This document shows, piece by piece, positions 34,300 to 43,584 of a stretch of 64,000 nucleotides of DNA (positions are counted from its first letter, which is position 1; each line of letters opens with the position of its first letter). Source of the stretch: an uncultured Pelosinus sp. (GTDB lineage Bacteria; Bacillota; Negativicutes; Sporomusales; Acetonemataceae); assembly GCA_900542835.1 (NCBI GenBank), contig UQPB01000001.1:62001-126000 (forward strand), given 5' to 3'. The translations under genes were made by a program, and so were the position numbers. A model generated the notes under the pieces. It was given only the letters and a program-made list of their open reading frames with translations, was not told the DNA's origin and searched no databases.

Positions 34300-35091
34300 T
34301 TACAACGCCGCCAGATCTTCGTCGCGAAGATCGCAGATGAACATATGGCCGGGAGAATGGGTAATCATGATCTCCGGCTTTGCTGTCATCGCCACCGACT
34401 GCGGTGTAACGCCGCAGGCCCAAAACACCGTCGTCTCCCCGGGATTGATCGTGACCGGGTCGCCAAAATCGGGATGCATAATATCTTTGATGCCGATTGC
34501 CGCCGGATCCCCGATGTGAACCGGCGCGCCATGCACCGCCGGAAAACGGGAGGTGATTTGTACCGCCCGAATGGCCTGGCTGGCGGGCATCGGCCGCATG
34601 CTGACAACCATTCGGCCGTGGAATGTGCCGGCGGGGACGCAGTCGATATTGGTGATGTACATCGGAACATTGCAGTTTTGTTCAATATGCCGTACCGGCA
34701 GTCCCGCATTTAGCAACGCGGACTCGAACGTAAAACTGCAGCCCAGCAGGAACGCGACCAGATCATCCCGCCAGTAAGCGGCAATATCTGTTACTTCGGC
34801 AGTAAGGATGCCGTTCTGGTAAACCCGGTATTGCGGGATATCAAACCGGAGATCCGCGCCGGGGGCAACTCGCTTTGGCTCAGGCGACCCGACGTCGGTT
34901 ACATCAAGAATCGGACACGGTTTCGGATTGCGCTGGGCAAACAGTAAGAAGTCATAGGCCAGCGCTTTGGGAACAATAGCCAGATTTCCCTGTACATATC
35001 CCTTGGCCATTCCGGCTGTAGGCCGCTTCAATTGATTTTGGCGAATTAGGGTGCGGACTTCCCTTGGCTCCAGGTCAGCTAATGCTTTCAT
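34300..35091 (-). CDS. YcsI/DUF1445 putative hydro-lyase
   Basis: 263 residues of the UPF0317 family (B. subtilis YcsI). Conserved stretches are [57 protein letters not shown], and [10 protein letters not shown] with [16 protein letters not shown] related domain occurs in mammalian D-glutamate cyclase, which interconverts D-glutamate and 5-oxo-D-proline, in line with the pxp context. ATG 35091 is chosen because AAAGGGAGGG ends 6 bases before it; the ATG at 35097 overlaps that site, and the longer frame to 35211 has no signal. Confidence 0.88.
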   Translation of the reverse strand: MKALADLEPREVRTLIRQNQLKRPTAGMAKGYVQGNLAIVPKALAYDFLLFAQRNPKPCPILDVTDVGSPEPKRVAPGADLRFDIPQYRVYQNGILTAEVTDIAAYWRDDLVAFLLGCSFTFESALLNAGLPVRHIEQNCNVPMYITNIDCVPAGTFHGRMVVSMRPMPASQAIRAVQITSRFPAVHGAPVHIGDPAAIGIKDIMHPDFGDPVTINPGETTVFWACGVTPQSVAMTAKPEIMITHSPGHMFICDLRDEDLAAL

Positions 35092-35376
35092 GCTCATCCC
35101 TCCCTTTCCTTGGTAAGCACTGATTAATTCAGGCAGCCCAAGCTGACGATGCTTACCGGGTGTGTGCACTGACCTGACACCTGCTATTCCGGTTTTGTCA
35201 GCAGGCGACAAGCGCAGGGCGGCTCTGGTGAAGCAATCATAGCATTCCTCTGTCTCTTCGCATAATTCATTTATTCAATAGGCGGGTTCAATTTTGTTGA
35301 AGACAGTTGTTTGTGCCGGAAAATCAAGAAAAGGGAGGCACGGCCTGAGCGTGCTCCCTTTTGGAGACTGGCTGTT
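35092..35376. other. Leader/intergenic region upstream of ycsI
   Basis: About 285 bases containing the terminator at 35328-35362 near its distal end and, next to it, a short palindrome-like TTCAACAAAATTGAA (about 35289-35303). No gene is evident. An in-frame extension of ycsI crosses part of it but has no ribosome-binding site. Confidence 0.45.
35328..35362 (-). terminator. Rho-independent terminator after the second pxpB
   Basis: AAAAGGGAG-GCACG and CGTGC-TCCCTTTT form a stem with one bulge; the minus-strand transcript ends in CCCTTTTC. It lies 15 bases after the stop of the gene at 35377, suggesting that this pxpB copy is separated from the ycsI transcript. Confidence 0.78.
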
Positions 35377-36120
35377 TCATTGAAACTGAACGACGGGAAT
35401 ATAGTTGTCCGTCTCGACTTGACGACGGATAACAAAAAACTCATCTACCGATATCGGTGTGAACTGCAGATAATCACCGGCGGTAAACGCAAAGGGGCGG
35501 ACCGTTGCCGGATTAAAGGCCTTAAGCGGTGTACGGCCGATAATTCGCCATTCACCGGCGCTTTCCAAGGTATAGAAGCCGGTCAGCCTGGCGGCGATGC
35601 CGACCGACCCTTCCGGAATGCGAGGACGCGTTTTATTTGCCCGCGGCACAAGCAATTTTTCTGACAGGCCGCCTAAATAAGGAAAGGCGGGAATAAATCC
35701 CAGCATATAGATTAAATACGGTGTTTCTGTATGAATAGCAATAACTTCAGGGACTGATAAGCCGGTACGGCGGGCCACAAAATCCATGTCCGGTCCGAAC
35801 ACGCCGCCGTAACAAACCGGCACCGAAATAATCCGGCGCGGCGGCGCAGTGTCAATTTCGGCAATAATTTGCTGCAGTATCGCGTAAATAATGGCAGTTA
35901 ATTTGGTACGGCTGATTAATACCGGATCAAAATACACCATCACAGAGCGATAAGTAGGGACAACTTCGCTGATTCCCGCTCTTTTGCTCAGGCTAAGCGT
36001 TTTAGCTAATTGCTGCACAATATTATTTACCTTTTCCGAAATAATATTGCCAAAGTCAGCGACCAGGCCCTGTTCACCGGCGACTAGCATTTTTACCACC
36101 GGCAGGGTAAGCGGTTCCAT
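35377..36120 (-). CDS. Second PxpB/KipI-like protein
   Basis: 247 residues, clearly a paralogue of the PxpB at 32181-32927 (GEQGLVADFGN, PTYRSVMVYFDP, VCYGGVFGPDMDFVA, YLIYMLGFIPAFPYLGG and PEGSVGIAARLTGFY). It stands alone behind its own promoter (36178-36206) and terminator, divergent from a LysR gene, with no PxpC partner beside it. It could replace PxpB in the complex or act as a KipI-like regulator (inference). The start is placed at ATG 36120; its ribosome-binding site (AAAGGAG) is 14 bases away. ATG 36090, behind GGTGG, is an alternative that removes ten residues. Confidence 0.85.
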   Translation of the reverse strand: MEPLTLPVVKMLVAGEQGLVADFGNIISEKVNNIVQQLAKTLSLSKRAGISEVVPTYRSVMVYFDPVLISRTKLTAIIYAILQQIIAEIDTAPPRRIISVPVCYGGVFGPDMDFVARRTGLSVPEVIAIHTETPYLIYMLGFIPAFPYLGGLSEKLLVPRANKTRPRIPEGSVGIAARLTGFYTLESAGEWRIIGRTPLKAFNPATVRPFAFTAGDYLQFTPISVDEFFVIRRQVETDNYIPVVQFQ

Positions 36121-36177
36121 TGTGTTTGCAGCAACTCCTTTCTCTGTGATACACTGCTGGTATATAATAGTTTAGCC

Positions 36178-36206
36178 TATTTAATCCTGATTGCCTAGTG
36201 TGTCAA
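36178..36206 (-). promoter_or_regulatory. Promoter of the second pxpB
   Basis: On the minus strand, TTGACA (36201-36206), 17 bases and TAAATA (36178-36183). It lies in the divergent region shared with the LysR gene at 36251, so LysR binding here could control both directions. Confidence 0.7.
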
Positions 36207-36250
36207 GCCGGAATGGTGGCGCGGGGCAGGCAAGGATCCGGGAGGCGCGC

Positions 36251-37138
36251 ATGGAAATTCGGCAGTTGAAAACCTTTATTAATATTGTTAAGCTCGGCAA
36301 CTTTTCGCAAGCTGCCCAGTTTCTAGGTTATACGCAGTCTGCTGTTACAAGCCATATTCAATTGCTGGAGAAGGAATTAAACACCCTTCTGTTTGAACGG
36401 TTTGGTCAACAGAATGTATTGACCGAGGACGGGCAGCGCCTGTATGATTACGCGGAACAGATCGTCAAGCTGGAAGAAGACGCTAAAAATGTACTGAACC
36501 GTTCCTATACGCCCCGCGGCCCGCTGATCATCGGCATGCCGGAATCGCTGTGCGTCTACCGGCTGCCGGCGCTGTTGAAGGAATACAGCGCCTTATATCC
36601 GGATGTGGAATTAAATCTGAAGTTCGGCACTGCCAGTGACTTTCGCTCGCTGCTGCGCAAGAACGTGATGGATATTGCTATTTTATTGGAGCAGACTGTC
36701 AACGATTCCGAACTGGACAGTACGTTTCTCTGGCCGGAGCCGGTTGTTCTGGTCGCGTCGCCGGCGCATGAGCTGGCAAGGGCGGAGGCGGTCAGTCCGG
36801 CTGATCTGACGCAGCAGAACCTCGTGTTGAGCGAGGCCAGCAGCTGTTACCGGCGGCTGTTTGAAAAAATACTGGAAAAAGCGAATGTACGGGTAAAGAG
36901 CGTTCTGGAGGTCGGCCAGATCCAGGCCATTAAACAGCTGGTGCTGCAGGATCTGGGACTGACTGTGCTGCCGCTGGTGGCGGTTCACAAGGAATTGCTG
37001 AGCGGCGAGCTGGCGGCTCTGCCCTGGCAGGGTCCGGAGATTCAGCTCAACGCCTATCTGGTTAAACATAAAGGTAAATGGGTCAATTACCCGATGCGGG
37101 CGTTTATCAAGCTGGTCCGGGAACGGTTGATTCCGTGA
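36251..37138 (+). CDS. LysR family regulator of the pxp/asparaginase region
   Basis: 295 residues. The winged HTH at the N-terminus opens MEIRQLKTFINIVKLGNFSQ with FLGYTQSAVTSHIQLLE, and the effector domain follows (GPLIIGMPESLCVYRLPALL). The latter is shared with the LysR at 57397 (ETICVYRLPQILLEYRKRYP), so the two are paralogues. ATG 36251 follows GGGAGG at 5 bases; upstream in-frame codons lack a signal. It takes the position held by kipR in B. subtilis, is divergent from the pxpB copy, and is followed after 17 bases by asparaginase in the same direction. Confidence 0.9.
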   Translation: MEIRQLKTFINIVKLGNFSQAAQFLGYTQSAVTSHIQLLEKELNTLLFERFGQQNVLTEDGQRLYDYAEQIVKLEEDAKNVLNRSYTPRGPLIIGMPESLCVYRLPALLKEYSALYPDVELNLKFGTASDFRSLLRKNVMDIAILLEQTVNDSELDSTFLWPEPVVLVASPAHELARAEAVSPADLTQQNLVLSEASSCYRRLFEKILEKANVRVKSVLEVGQIQAIKQLVLQDLGLTVLPLVAVHKELLSGELAALPWQGPEIQLNAYLVKHKGKWVNYPMRAFIKLVRERLIP

Positions 37139-37155
37139 ACAGAGAGGAACACAAG

Positions 37156-38145
37156 ATGAAAAACATTGTTGTTATAGCCACCGGCGGCACGATTGCCGGC
37201 GTTTCTGAGCTGGCGACAGATACGGTCAGCTACCAGTCGGGGCAGCTGGCAATTGATGAAATCCTGCAAGGGATTGGCTCTCTCGCCGCCGGTACAACTG
37301 TGGCAGCCGAGCAGCTGGCCCAGGTGGACAGCTCGGATATGAGCCATGAACTATGGCTGCTGCTGGCGGAACGGGTCAACCGGCTGCTTAGCCGGCAGGA
37401 TACCGACGGGATTGTCATCACTCATGGCACTGACACACTGGAGGAAACGGCGTACTTTCTCAATTTGGCTGTTCGCAGTGAAAAGCCGGTAGTGCTGGTG
37501 GGGGCGATGCGGCCGGCGACTGCCATCAGCGCCGACGGCCCCTTGAACTTGTACAACGCGATCGTGCTGGCCGCCAGTCCCCAGGCGCGCGGCAAGGGGG
37601 TGCTGGTCGCCCTGAACAACGCGATCAATGCCAGCCGGGATGTTACCAAAACCAACACCGCCCTGCAGGATACATTTAAAGCGCCGGAACTGGGGTATCT
37701 GGGCTATCTGATTGACAACCAGCCCAGTTTTTACCGTACACCCAGCCGCCGCCATACTTATATGAGCGAGTTTGATGTAAGCGGCATTCGCGAACTGCCG
37801 CGAGTGGATATTCTTTACGGTCATGTCAACGACACCGGCGCGCTGGCGGCAGCGGCGGCGCAGGATGGCGCCCGCGGGCTGATTTACGCCGGCGTCGGCA
37901 ACGGCAACATGCCGGCGCCGGTTGAGGCGGTACTGCGCCGGCTGCAAAGGCAGGGTATCGTCATTGTCAGAAGCACGCGGGTCAGCAATGGCATTGTAAC
38001 CCGCAACGGCGCCGTTGATGATGACGCAAACCGGTTTATTGCCGCCGACACGCTGAGCCCGCAAAAAGCGAGGATTCTCCTGATGCTGGCGCTGCTGCAA
38101 ACAACCGATCCCGGCCGTATTCAGGATTTATTCTGGACCTATTGA
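37156..38145 (+). CDS. Cytosolic L-asparaginase
   Basis: 329 residues. Hydrolyses asparagine to aspartate and ammonia. Both catalytic threonine regions are present: ATGGTIAG (Thr12) and THGTDTLEETAYFL (Thr92, Asp93), with VGAMRPATAISADGPLNLY. There is no signal peptide, so it is cytosolic even though overall it resembles the type II group. ATG 37156 is chosen at the conserved MKNIVVIATGG start behind GAGAGGAAC. It sits directly after a LysR gene that probably controls it, and opposite a 5-oxoprolinase cluster, so the locus looks devoted to amide/glutamate-family nitrogen. The 3' end overlaps the convergent YkgJ-like gene by 18 bases. Confidence 0.93.
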   Translation: MKNIVVIATGGTIAGVSELATDTVSYQSGQLAIDEILQGIGSLAAGTTVAAEQLAQVDSSDMSHELWLLLAERVNRLLSRQDTDGIVITHGTDTLEETAYFLNLAVRSEKPVVLVGAMRPATAISADGPLNLYNAIVLAASPQARGKGVLVALNNAINASRDVTKTNTALQDTFKAPELGYLGYLIDNQPSFYRTPSRRHTYMSEFDVSGIRELPRVDILYGHVNDTGALAAAAAQDGARGLIYAGVGNGNMPAPVEAVLRRLQRQGIVIVRSTRVSNGIVTRNGAVDDDANRFIAADTLSPQKARILLMLALLQTTDPGRIQDLFWTY

Positions 38146-38709
38146 ACCGGTCCAGTCCCATATGGCTCCGATCCTGGCGGTATAGCCGCTGTCAAGGCGT
38201 ACGGGATTGCCCAGCCGGACAGCGGCTGTTTGGCGTGCCGGCAGCCGCCCGGCCATGACCTCCCGCAGCGCTGCCTGGTAAGCGGGATAAATCCGCTCCT
38301 TGGCACGGCGGAAGGCAGGCGCGATGCCTCCGCAGATATGCAGGCGGCAGACAAGCGGTCTGGCTTCATAGATAGCGCAGCGTCCGTTTGTCAGCAGGAA
38401 GCGGCAGTAGCCGTCGGAATTAGGCGCGAGCAGCCATTTGCCGGCATCGCGGTCGAATCGCAGCAAGCGGCGGATAAAGGCGTCCTGTTCCGTCTGGCTG
38501 AGCACCGGACGGGTCATTTGCTCCAGTCTGGCAAAAAAAATATGATCAGGGTAAACGGCAAGGCCGCCGCAGCAGCTGTGACGGCAGCGACTGCAGTCAA
38601 TATGCCGGCCGCAGAAGTCCAGACAGGCCTCGGCCAGCTCCGTTACGCTGCTGTCGCCAGTCAGGCCGCAGCAGTCAATATCACCCCTGCTGTTGAAAAA
38701 TAAGCGCAT
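38128..38709 (-). CDS. YkgJ family cysteine-cluster protein
   Basis: 193 residues, many Cys. The order GRHIDCSRCRHSCCGG, YCRFLLTNGRCAIYEARPLVCRLH is typical of YkgJ/FliB-like cysteine-cluster proteins thought to bind an Fe-S centre or zinc. A further pair of Cys (DIDCCG) lies near the N-terminus. Function in this family is poorly known. The start ATG 38709 has AGGAGGACGAGG upstream. It overlaps the end of the asparaginase gene by 18 bases in a tail-to-tail arrangement. Confidence 0.85.
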   Translation of the reverse strand: MRLFFNSRGDIDCCGLTGDSSVTELAEACLDFCGRHIDCSRCRHSCCGGLAVYPDHIFFARLEQMTRPVLSQTEQDAFIRRLLRFDRDAGKWLLAPNSDGYCRFLLTNGRCAIYEARPLVCRLHICGGIAPAFRRAKERIYPAYQAALREVMAGRLPARQTAAVRLGNPVRLDSGYTARIGAIWDWTGSIGPE

Positions 38710-38883
38710 GCCTCGTCCTCCTGCCGGCTGTTATCGATTATATCTATGACAAATTGCGGTATTCTAGACGGTTGAAAAAGGAAATCAATTGCTGGCAGCG
38801 TATTATTACAGTAAACAATAAACGCGGAAAAAATTGCCTTGGCCATAAGGTATGATGCTGAAAGTTTGGTGACAGGAGGCAAA

Positions 38884-41292
38884 ATGATGACCAGGGAGGA
38901 TAATAGACAGACTGCAGTGGCGGCTTTTATCGACAATGCCTTTTATAAAAGTATCCTCGAGCAAGCAAGGGATATGATTTTTATTGTTGACGCCGCTGGC
39001 TGGATTTTGGGAGCTAACCGGGCCGTTGTCGCCAATTTCGGCTACTCGGCCGAGGAATTGCGGCAAATGCGGGTCCACGACCTGCGCGAGCCGGCGATGC
39101 GCGACAGTGTGGACGAATATCTGGTGAAATCGCAGCGGGAAGGAATTCTGTTCCGGGCTGTGTATGTACGCAAGGATTCTACTCGCTTTACCGCCGAAGT
39201 GAGTTCACGCCAGATACAGGTGGCCGGAACGGAGGTGGTCATCAGCATTGTCCGCGATATCACCGCGGCACTGGCGGCCGAGCAATCGCTGCAAAACAGT
39301 GAAGCCGAGCTGCGGCTGCGCAATGCCGACCTGACGGCGGCCTATGAGGAGCTGGCCGCGGCCCACGAGGAGCTGACGGCAACGCATGAGGAGCTGACCG
39401 CGTCGGAGGAGGAACTGCGGCAGCAGCTTGATGAGCTGTTAAAGCGGGACGCCGAGATCCGCAGGCAGAACAGTATCCTGACCCTGCTGCATGAGACGGC
39501 GCGGGGCCTGATGCACCGTCTCGATCCGAAGGCGCTGTTACAGCAGATTGTCGTCGGCGCCACCGAGCTGCTGGGAACGCCGCATGGCTTTATTTATCGC
39601 CTGGACCGGCGGCGCGGTGTTTTTTACCGCAGTCATGGCGTCGGCATCTACGAGCAGGATACGGGGCGGGAAATGGCGCTTGATGAGGGTGTCACCGGTG
39701 CGGTTTACCAAAGCGGCGAGGCGGTGGCGATCAATAATTATCAGCAATGGCGCAAGCACAACCTGTTTACGGCCCAATTCCCCGAGCTGACGGCGATGCT
39801 GCAAATCCCGCTGCGCTCCGAAGGCCGGATCGCCGGTACGATCGGGCTGGCTTACTGCGAGGAGGGCCGGGTATTCGGCGATACCGAGATCGATGTCCTC
39901 AGCCGGTTCGCCGAGCTGGCGTCGATTGCGCTCGATAATTCACTCTTGATTGCGTCGCTGGAGAATGAGGTTCGGGAGCGCAAACAGAAGGAAGAGGCGA
40001 ATTGGCGGCTGGCCTATTACGATACCCTGACCGGGCTGCCCAACAGGACATTTTTTTACGAACGCTTTGCTGAAGAATTTGCCCTTGTCAGCCGCGGCCG
40101 CAACCGGGGCGGCTCGATTATGCTCATGGATATTGACGAGTTGAAAGTTATCAATGATACGCTGGGCCACGCCTGCGGCGACATCGCCATCGCCAGGGCC
40201 GGCGGCTGCATCGCCGCCGTCGCCGGTCCGGCTGCTCTGGCGGCGAGGGTGGCGGGCGATGAATTTGCCGTGCTTCTGCCCGGCGAGACCGACCGCACCG
40301 CCGTCGCCGGCATTGCCGACCAGATTATTAAGCAGTTGGCGCGGGGGTTCACCATTGACGGGATTAAGCTCTACCTGTCCGCCAGTATGGGCGTCGCCGT
40401 ATATCCGGACGATGGCGACAGTGTGGTTAACGTCATGCAGAAGGTGGACATGGCGCTAAATGAAGCTAAGCGCAGCGGCAAAGGCACCTGGCGCTTTTGT
40501 GAAGCGAAATCGCAGATGCGCGCTTATGAAAATATGATTCTGATCCGGGCCCTGCGCGATGCGGTCAGCAATACGGAGCTGACTCTCCGCTATCAGCCGC
40601 TGATCAATGCCCGTACCGGTGAGGTTGCCAGCTTTGAAGCGCTGCTGCGCTGGACCAGCCCCGACCACGGAGCCGTGTCGCCGGCCCGCTTTATCCCATT
40701 GGCGGAAGAAAGCAATATTATCCGTCAGCTCGGCCAATGGGTTCTCGAGGAAGCCTGCCGCTTTATTCGCCGTCTTGCCGCCAGCGGCAACGGCCATATT
40801 GCGGTATCCATCAACGTATCGCCCCGGCAATTGGCTGCCGAGGATTTTGTCGCTCTGGTCAAGGGGACGATTGAGCGGGAACAGATAAATCCCCGCCAGT
40901 TGGAGATTGAAATTACGGAAACGGTACTGATGACCTCGGTGGAAGAAAGCACCCACAAGCTTACGCAGCTGCGCGACAGCGGTGTGCGCCTGGCGCTTGA
41001 CGATTTCGGCACCGGCTACAGCTCTCTTACCTATTTACGCAGCTTGCCGGTCGACAGGCTGAAAATCGATAAATCGTTTATCGACCGCATCGCCAGCGAT
41101 AACGGACAATTGCAGTTGATTTCGTCGATTATCGACATGGCCCACAGTCTGGGACTGACGGTTGTCGCCGAAGGCGTTGAGACAAAGCTGCAATTGGCGA
41201 AGCTGGTGGAATGCCAGTGCGATTATATCCAGGGGTATGTGTTCAGCCGTCCGGTTGTGGAGCCGGAGGCGGTGCGGTTTTTGACGCGTTAG
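38884..41292 (+). CDS. PAS-GAF-GGDEF-EAL cyclic-di-GMP signalling protein
   Basis: 802 soluble residues: PAS (~15-135), a coiled coil with repeated EELTA-type heptads (~145-195), GAF (~205-365), GGDEF (~375-535) and EAL (~550-800). The GGDEF signature is AGDEF (residues 457-461), so cyclase activity is uncertain; the domain may instead bind GTP and modulate the other half. The EAL domain looks complete (SFEALLRW, NVSPRQL, EITET, LDDFGTGYSSLTYL, EGVET), so phosphodiesterase activity is likely. ATG 38884 follows AGGAGG. It is the third GGDEF protein in 31 kb. A strong terminator follows. Confidence 0.92.
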   Translation: MMTREDNRQTAVAAFIDNAFYKSILEQARDMIFIVDAAGWILGANRAVVANFGYSAEELRQMRVHDLREPAMRDSVDEYLVKSQREGILFRAVYVRKDSTRFTAEVSSRQIQVAGTEVVISIVRDITAALAAEQSLQNSEAELRLRNADLTAAYEELAAAHEELTATHEELTASEEELRQQLDELLKRDAEIRRQNSILTLLHETARGLMHRLDPKALLQQIVVGATELLGTPHGFIYRLDRRRGVFYRSHGVGIYEQDTGREMALDEGVTGAVYQSGEAVAINNYQQWRKHNLFTAQFPELTAMLQIPLRSEGRIAGTIGLAYCEEGRVFGDTEIDVLSRFAELASIALDNSLLIASLENEVRERKQKEEANWRLAYYDTLTGLPNRTFFYERFAEEFALVSRGRNRGGSIMLMDIDELKVINDTLGHACGDIAIARAGGCIAAVAGPAALAARVAGDEFAVLLPGETDRTAVAGIADQIIKQLARGFTIDGIKLYLSASMGVAVYPDDGDSVVNVMQKVDMALNEAKRSGKGTWRFCEAKSQMRAYENMILIRALRDAVSNTELTLRYQPLINARTGEVASFEALLRWTSPDHGAVSPARFIPLAEESNIIRQLGQWVLEEACRFIRRLAASGNGHIAVSINVSPRQLAAEDFVALVKGTIEREQINPRQLEIEITETVLMTSVEESTHKLTQLRDSGVRLALDDFGTGYSSLTYLRSLPVDRLKIDKSFIDRIASDNGQLQLISSIIDMAHSLGLTVVAEGVETKLQLAKLVECQCDYIQGYVFSRPVVEPEAVRFLTR

Positions 41293-41311
41293 CCGCAAGC
41301 TGGATTTACAT

Positions 41312-41352
41312 AAAAAGCAGCGGTACTGCCATAGCAGTACCGCTGCTTTTTA
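41312..41352 (+). terminator. Strong bidirectional terminator
   Basis: AAAAAGCAGCGGTACTGC and GCAGTACCGCTGCTTTTT form a perfect 18-bp stem around CATA. With U-runs on both strands it can end both the EAL gene and the convergent MBL gene. Confidence 0.95.
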
Positions 41353-41379
41353 TTCGCGCTCCGACGGTCAGAGGCGGGT

Positions 41380-42072
41380 TTACTTTGGCAGCCGCCGTGA
41401 TTCTCCCGGCCTGGCCGGTACCCAGAGGCTGCTGCTGCCGCTAAATTCAGGCGGCGGCGACCAGGGCTGGCCGCAGTCATGCATGGTAACCAGGTGCATA
41501 ACCGAAACCGCTTTGACAAACTCGTTAACACCGCAAGCGCGATATTCCTCCAGGCGGCTGTCCACCGGGAAAAAGGCCAGATCAAACTGCTTGCCTTTTA
41601 GCCGGTCCAGTTCGCGGAAAAAATCCGTTTTTGCCTGGGCAATATTCTGCGGCGTATCACCCTTCCAGTGCCACCAGTTGAGATCGCCGGCATGGAAGAT
41701 ATTCCAGCCGTCAACAGCAACGTGAAAGGAACCGCCGGCATCGGTCGAGCCGTAAGCGGCAACGGAGACATCTCCCAGTTCCAGCGTCCCGTAGGGAGCG
41801 AGAACGTGCACCCGCTCCGGGGCGACTGCCGGAAGTGCCGGCTGGCCGATATCGCTGCTGAGGATATAGACGGCGGATTCCTTCCAGGCTGCGATGGCGG
41901 GATTAAAATGATCGCCATGCGCGTGCGAGGCAAAAATATAGAGAGGTTTGCCCGCAAGCGGCGGAGCCGCCTGGGCCGGATCGCGGTAATAGTCGAACAG
42001 CAGCCTGTGCCGGGCGGTTTCAACCCAAAAACCGCTGTGATCGAGATAGGTGACGGTAATGCTGTCACTCAT
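41380..42072 (-). CDS. MBL-fold metallo-hydrolase
   Basis: 230 residues with the metallo-beta-lactamase metal motif HAHGDH (His50, His52, Asp54, His55), a further HAGDLNWWHW stretch and a C-terminal MHDCGQPW. It resembles the UlaG-like/UPF0173 branch of L-ascorbate-6-phosphate-lactonase-like hydrolases, but the substrate is unknown. The ATG at 42072 is followed by MSDSITVTYLDHSGFWVET, the first strands of the fold. It is monocistronic and convergent with the EAL gene. Confidence 0.87.
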   Translation of the reverse strand: MSDSITVTYLDHSGFWVETARHRLLFDYYRDPAQAAPPLAGKPLYIFASHAHGDHFNPAIAAWKESAVYILSSDIGQPALPAVAPERVHVLAPYGTLELGDVSVAAYGSTDAGGSFHVAVDGWNIFHAGDLNWWHWKGDTPQNIAQAKTDFFRELDRLKGKQFDLAFFPVDSRLEEYRACGVNEFVKAVSVMHLVTMHDCGQPWSPPPEFSGSSSLWVPARPGESRRLPK

Positions 42073-42216
42073 GCAATCAACTCCCGCTTTCGGTTTTAGG
42101 AACCCCGGATTGCGGCATTCTGCCTGCCTGGATTCCTGTTTGTAAGTTCTATTATAGCCGCTTCCGGCATCGCCGCCAAGTCAAAGAAGCAACCGGGCAG
42201 CGGAAGCGGTAAACCA

Positions 42217-42246
42217 GAAACGCTCCGCTTAACTGGCGGAGCGCTT
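42217..42246 (-). terminator. Probable terminator of the gene at 42261
   Basis: CGCTCCGC and GCGGAGCG form an 8-bp stem, followed on the minus strand by TTTCTGGTTT. It lies 15 bases beyond the stop codon. Confidence 0.65.
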
Positions 42247-42260
42247 GGACAGGAATGGCG

Positions 42261-42902
42261 TTAAATCACACAGCCAATTTTATGATTGAGGAGTTTGACA
42301 AAATTGCGCCGCAGCAGCGGCTCATGGTAGAAGTTGTTGCACATATCAAGCAATCCGCCTGGCGTCAGTCCTGTATCCTCCTCCAGCACTTCGGGAAACG
42401 GGTTTTGGTCCAGGATATAACGGGCAATCTCCAGCGTATCGGCAAATATGCCGATATTGAGAATATAATCCCCTTGCTGCCAAAGCGCGTTGAAACCGCG
42501 GCAGAAGTTTCGCAGTGCCAGCAGGCATTGCTCGTCATCCAGCTGCCAGCAGCGGTCAAGCTCGGCCAGTGCCTGGCGCATTGCCGGCGCGCGCTCGCTG
42601 CCGGATTGGTCAATAAGTTCGAGAAACTCGGCGCTGGAGCAAACCGGCACAAGCAGTTCCTGCTTGTCGGGGCGCAGCGTGTGAAAAAAGACCAGCGGCA
42701 GATGCAGATACTGCAAGAAGCCCAGCAGCGATTTGATATTCGGATAGCTGGCCCAGTTATTATCAAGAATGTCGCGCCGGTGATCAATAATAACAGTGTT
42801 AACAAACACAGCCTGCTCCATGTTTTTGGCGGCAAACGAACCCTGCCAGGGGTTCTTGGGCAGCAGGCTTTCCCAGTACTGATGGTGATTATATTTGCAC
42901 AT
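42261..42902 (-). CDS. Conserved-looking protein of unknown function
   Basis: 213 residues that I do not recognise. Soluble, no signal peptide or membrane segment, rich in aromatic residues and Leu (SLLGFLQYLHLPLVFFH). Composition and codon use match the neighbouring genes, so it is likely real. ATG 42902 (MCKYNHHQYWESLL) is chosen; the longer frame to 42971 runs back into rpsD. The ribosome-binding site is weak (GTGGGG). It lies 34 bases downstream of the S4 paralogue and could be co-transcribed, and hence co-regulated by the Fur-like box. Confidence 0.7.
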   Translation of the reverse strand: MCKYNHHQYWESLLPKNPWQGSFAAKNMEQAVFVNTVIIDHRRDILDNNWASYPNIKSLLGFLQYLHLPLVFFHTLRPDKQELLVPVCSSAEFLELIDQSGSERAPAMRQALAELDRCWQLDDEQCLLALRNFCRGFNALWQQGDYILNIGIFADTLEIARYILDQNPFPEVLEEDTGLTPGGLLDMCNNFYHEPLLRRNFVKLLNHKIGCVI

Positions 42903-42936
42903 GCGCGTAACCCCACATGAAAAAATCAGAAGCCGG

Positions 42937-43530
42937 CTACTTGGAATACAGCTCGACCACCAGGATTTCATTCACCTCGACCGGAATTTCCGATCTTTCC
43001 GGCAGGCGGATCAAAGTCCCGCTGTAGTTATCAAGATCTTTAACGATATAAGGCAGATTGAACGACTGCAATTCCTTAAAATTGGCGGTAAACATTTCAT
43101 TGGTCCGCGACTGCGGCCGCAGTGAGACAATACTGTTGACCGCGACATTGGCGGAAGGAATATCCAGCCGCTTGCCGTTGACCAAAATATGGCCATGGCT
43201 GACCATTTGCCGCGCCTGCCGGATCGAGTTGGCGAAGCCGATGCGGTAGACCAGATTGTCCAGCCGGCATTCAAGCGATTTCAGCAGGGCAACGCCGGTA
43301 ATTTCGCGGCTTTTTTTTGCCGCTTCCATATAGCGGGCAAACTGTTTTTCCAGAATATTATAATAAGCTTTGATCTTTTGCTTCTCCAGAAGCTGCAGTC
43401 CGTATTCCGACAGCTTCCGGCCCGCCCGGCTGTTCTCTTTTCTTGCCCGGTTCATTGCTTTCGGATGGCCAAAAATATTAACTCCCAGCCTGCGGCAAAG
43501 TTTAAACCGGGGCCCTCTGTTTGTTGCCAT
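42937..43530 (-). CDS. rpsD: Ribosomal protein S4 paralogue without zinc ligands
   Basis: 197 residues. The core S4 RNA-binding domain is intact ([40 protein letters not shown]). The N-terminus ([18 protein letters not shown]) has one Cys (C12) instead of the Cys cluster of zinc-containing S4. It is therefore the so-called C-minus form, used by bacteria to spare metal. It is not near the alpha operon genes, so it is probably a second copy (inference). A Fur-like box lies 55 bases upstream (43585-43603), consistent with induction under metal limitation. Confidence 0.92.
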   Translation of the reverse strand: MATNRGPRFKLCRRLGVNIFGHPKAMNRARKENSRAGRKLSEYGLQLLEKQKIKAYYNILEKQFARYMEAAKKSREITGVALLKSLECRLDNLVYRIGFANSIRQARQMVSHGHILVNGKRLDIPSANVAVNSIVSLRPQSRTNEMFTANFKELQSFNLPYIVKDLDNYSGTLIRLPERSEIPVEVNEILVVELYSK

Positions 43531-43584
43531 ATGCTAAGACCTTCCTTTTCCATTAATGCATGATAAGAATATCATACCACTAAT

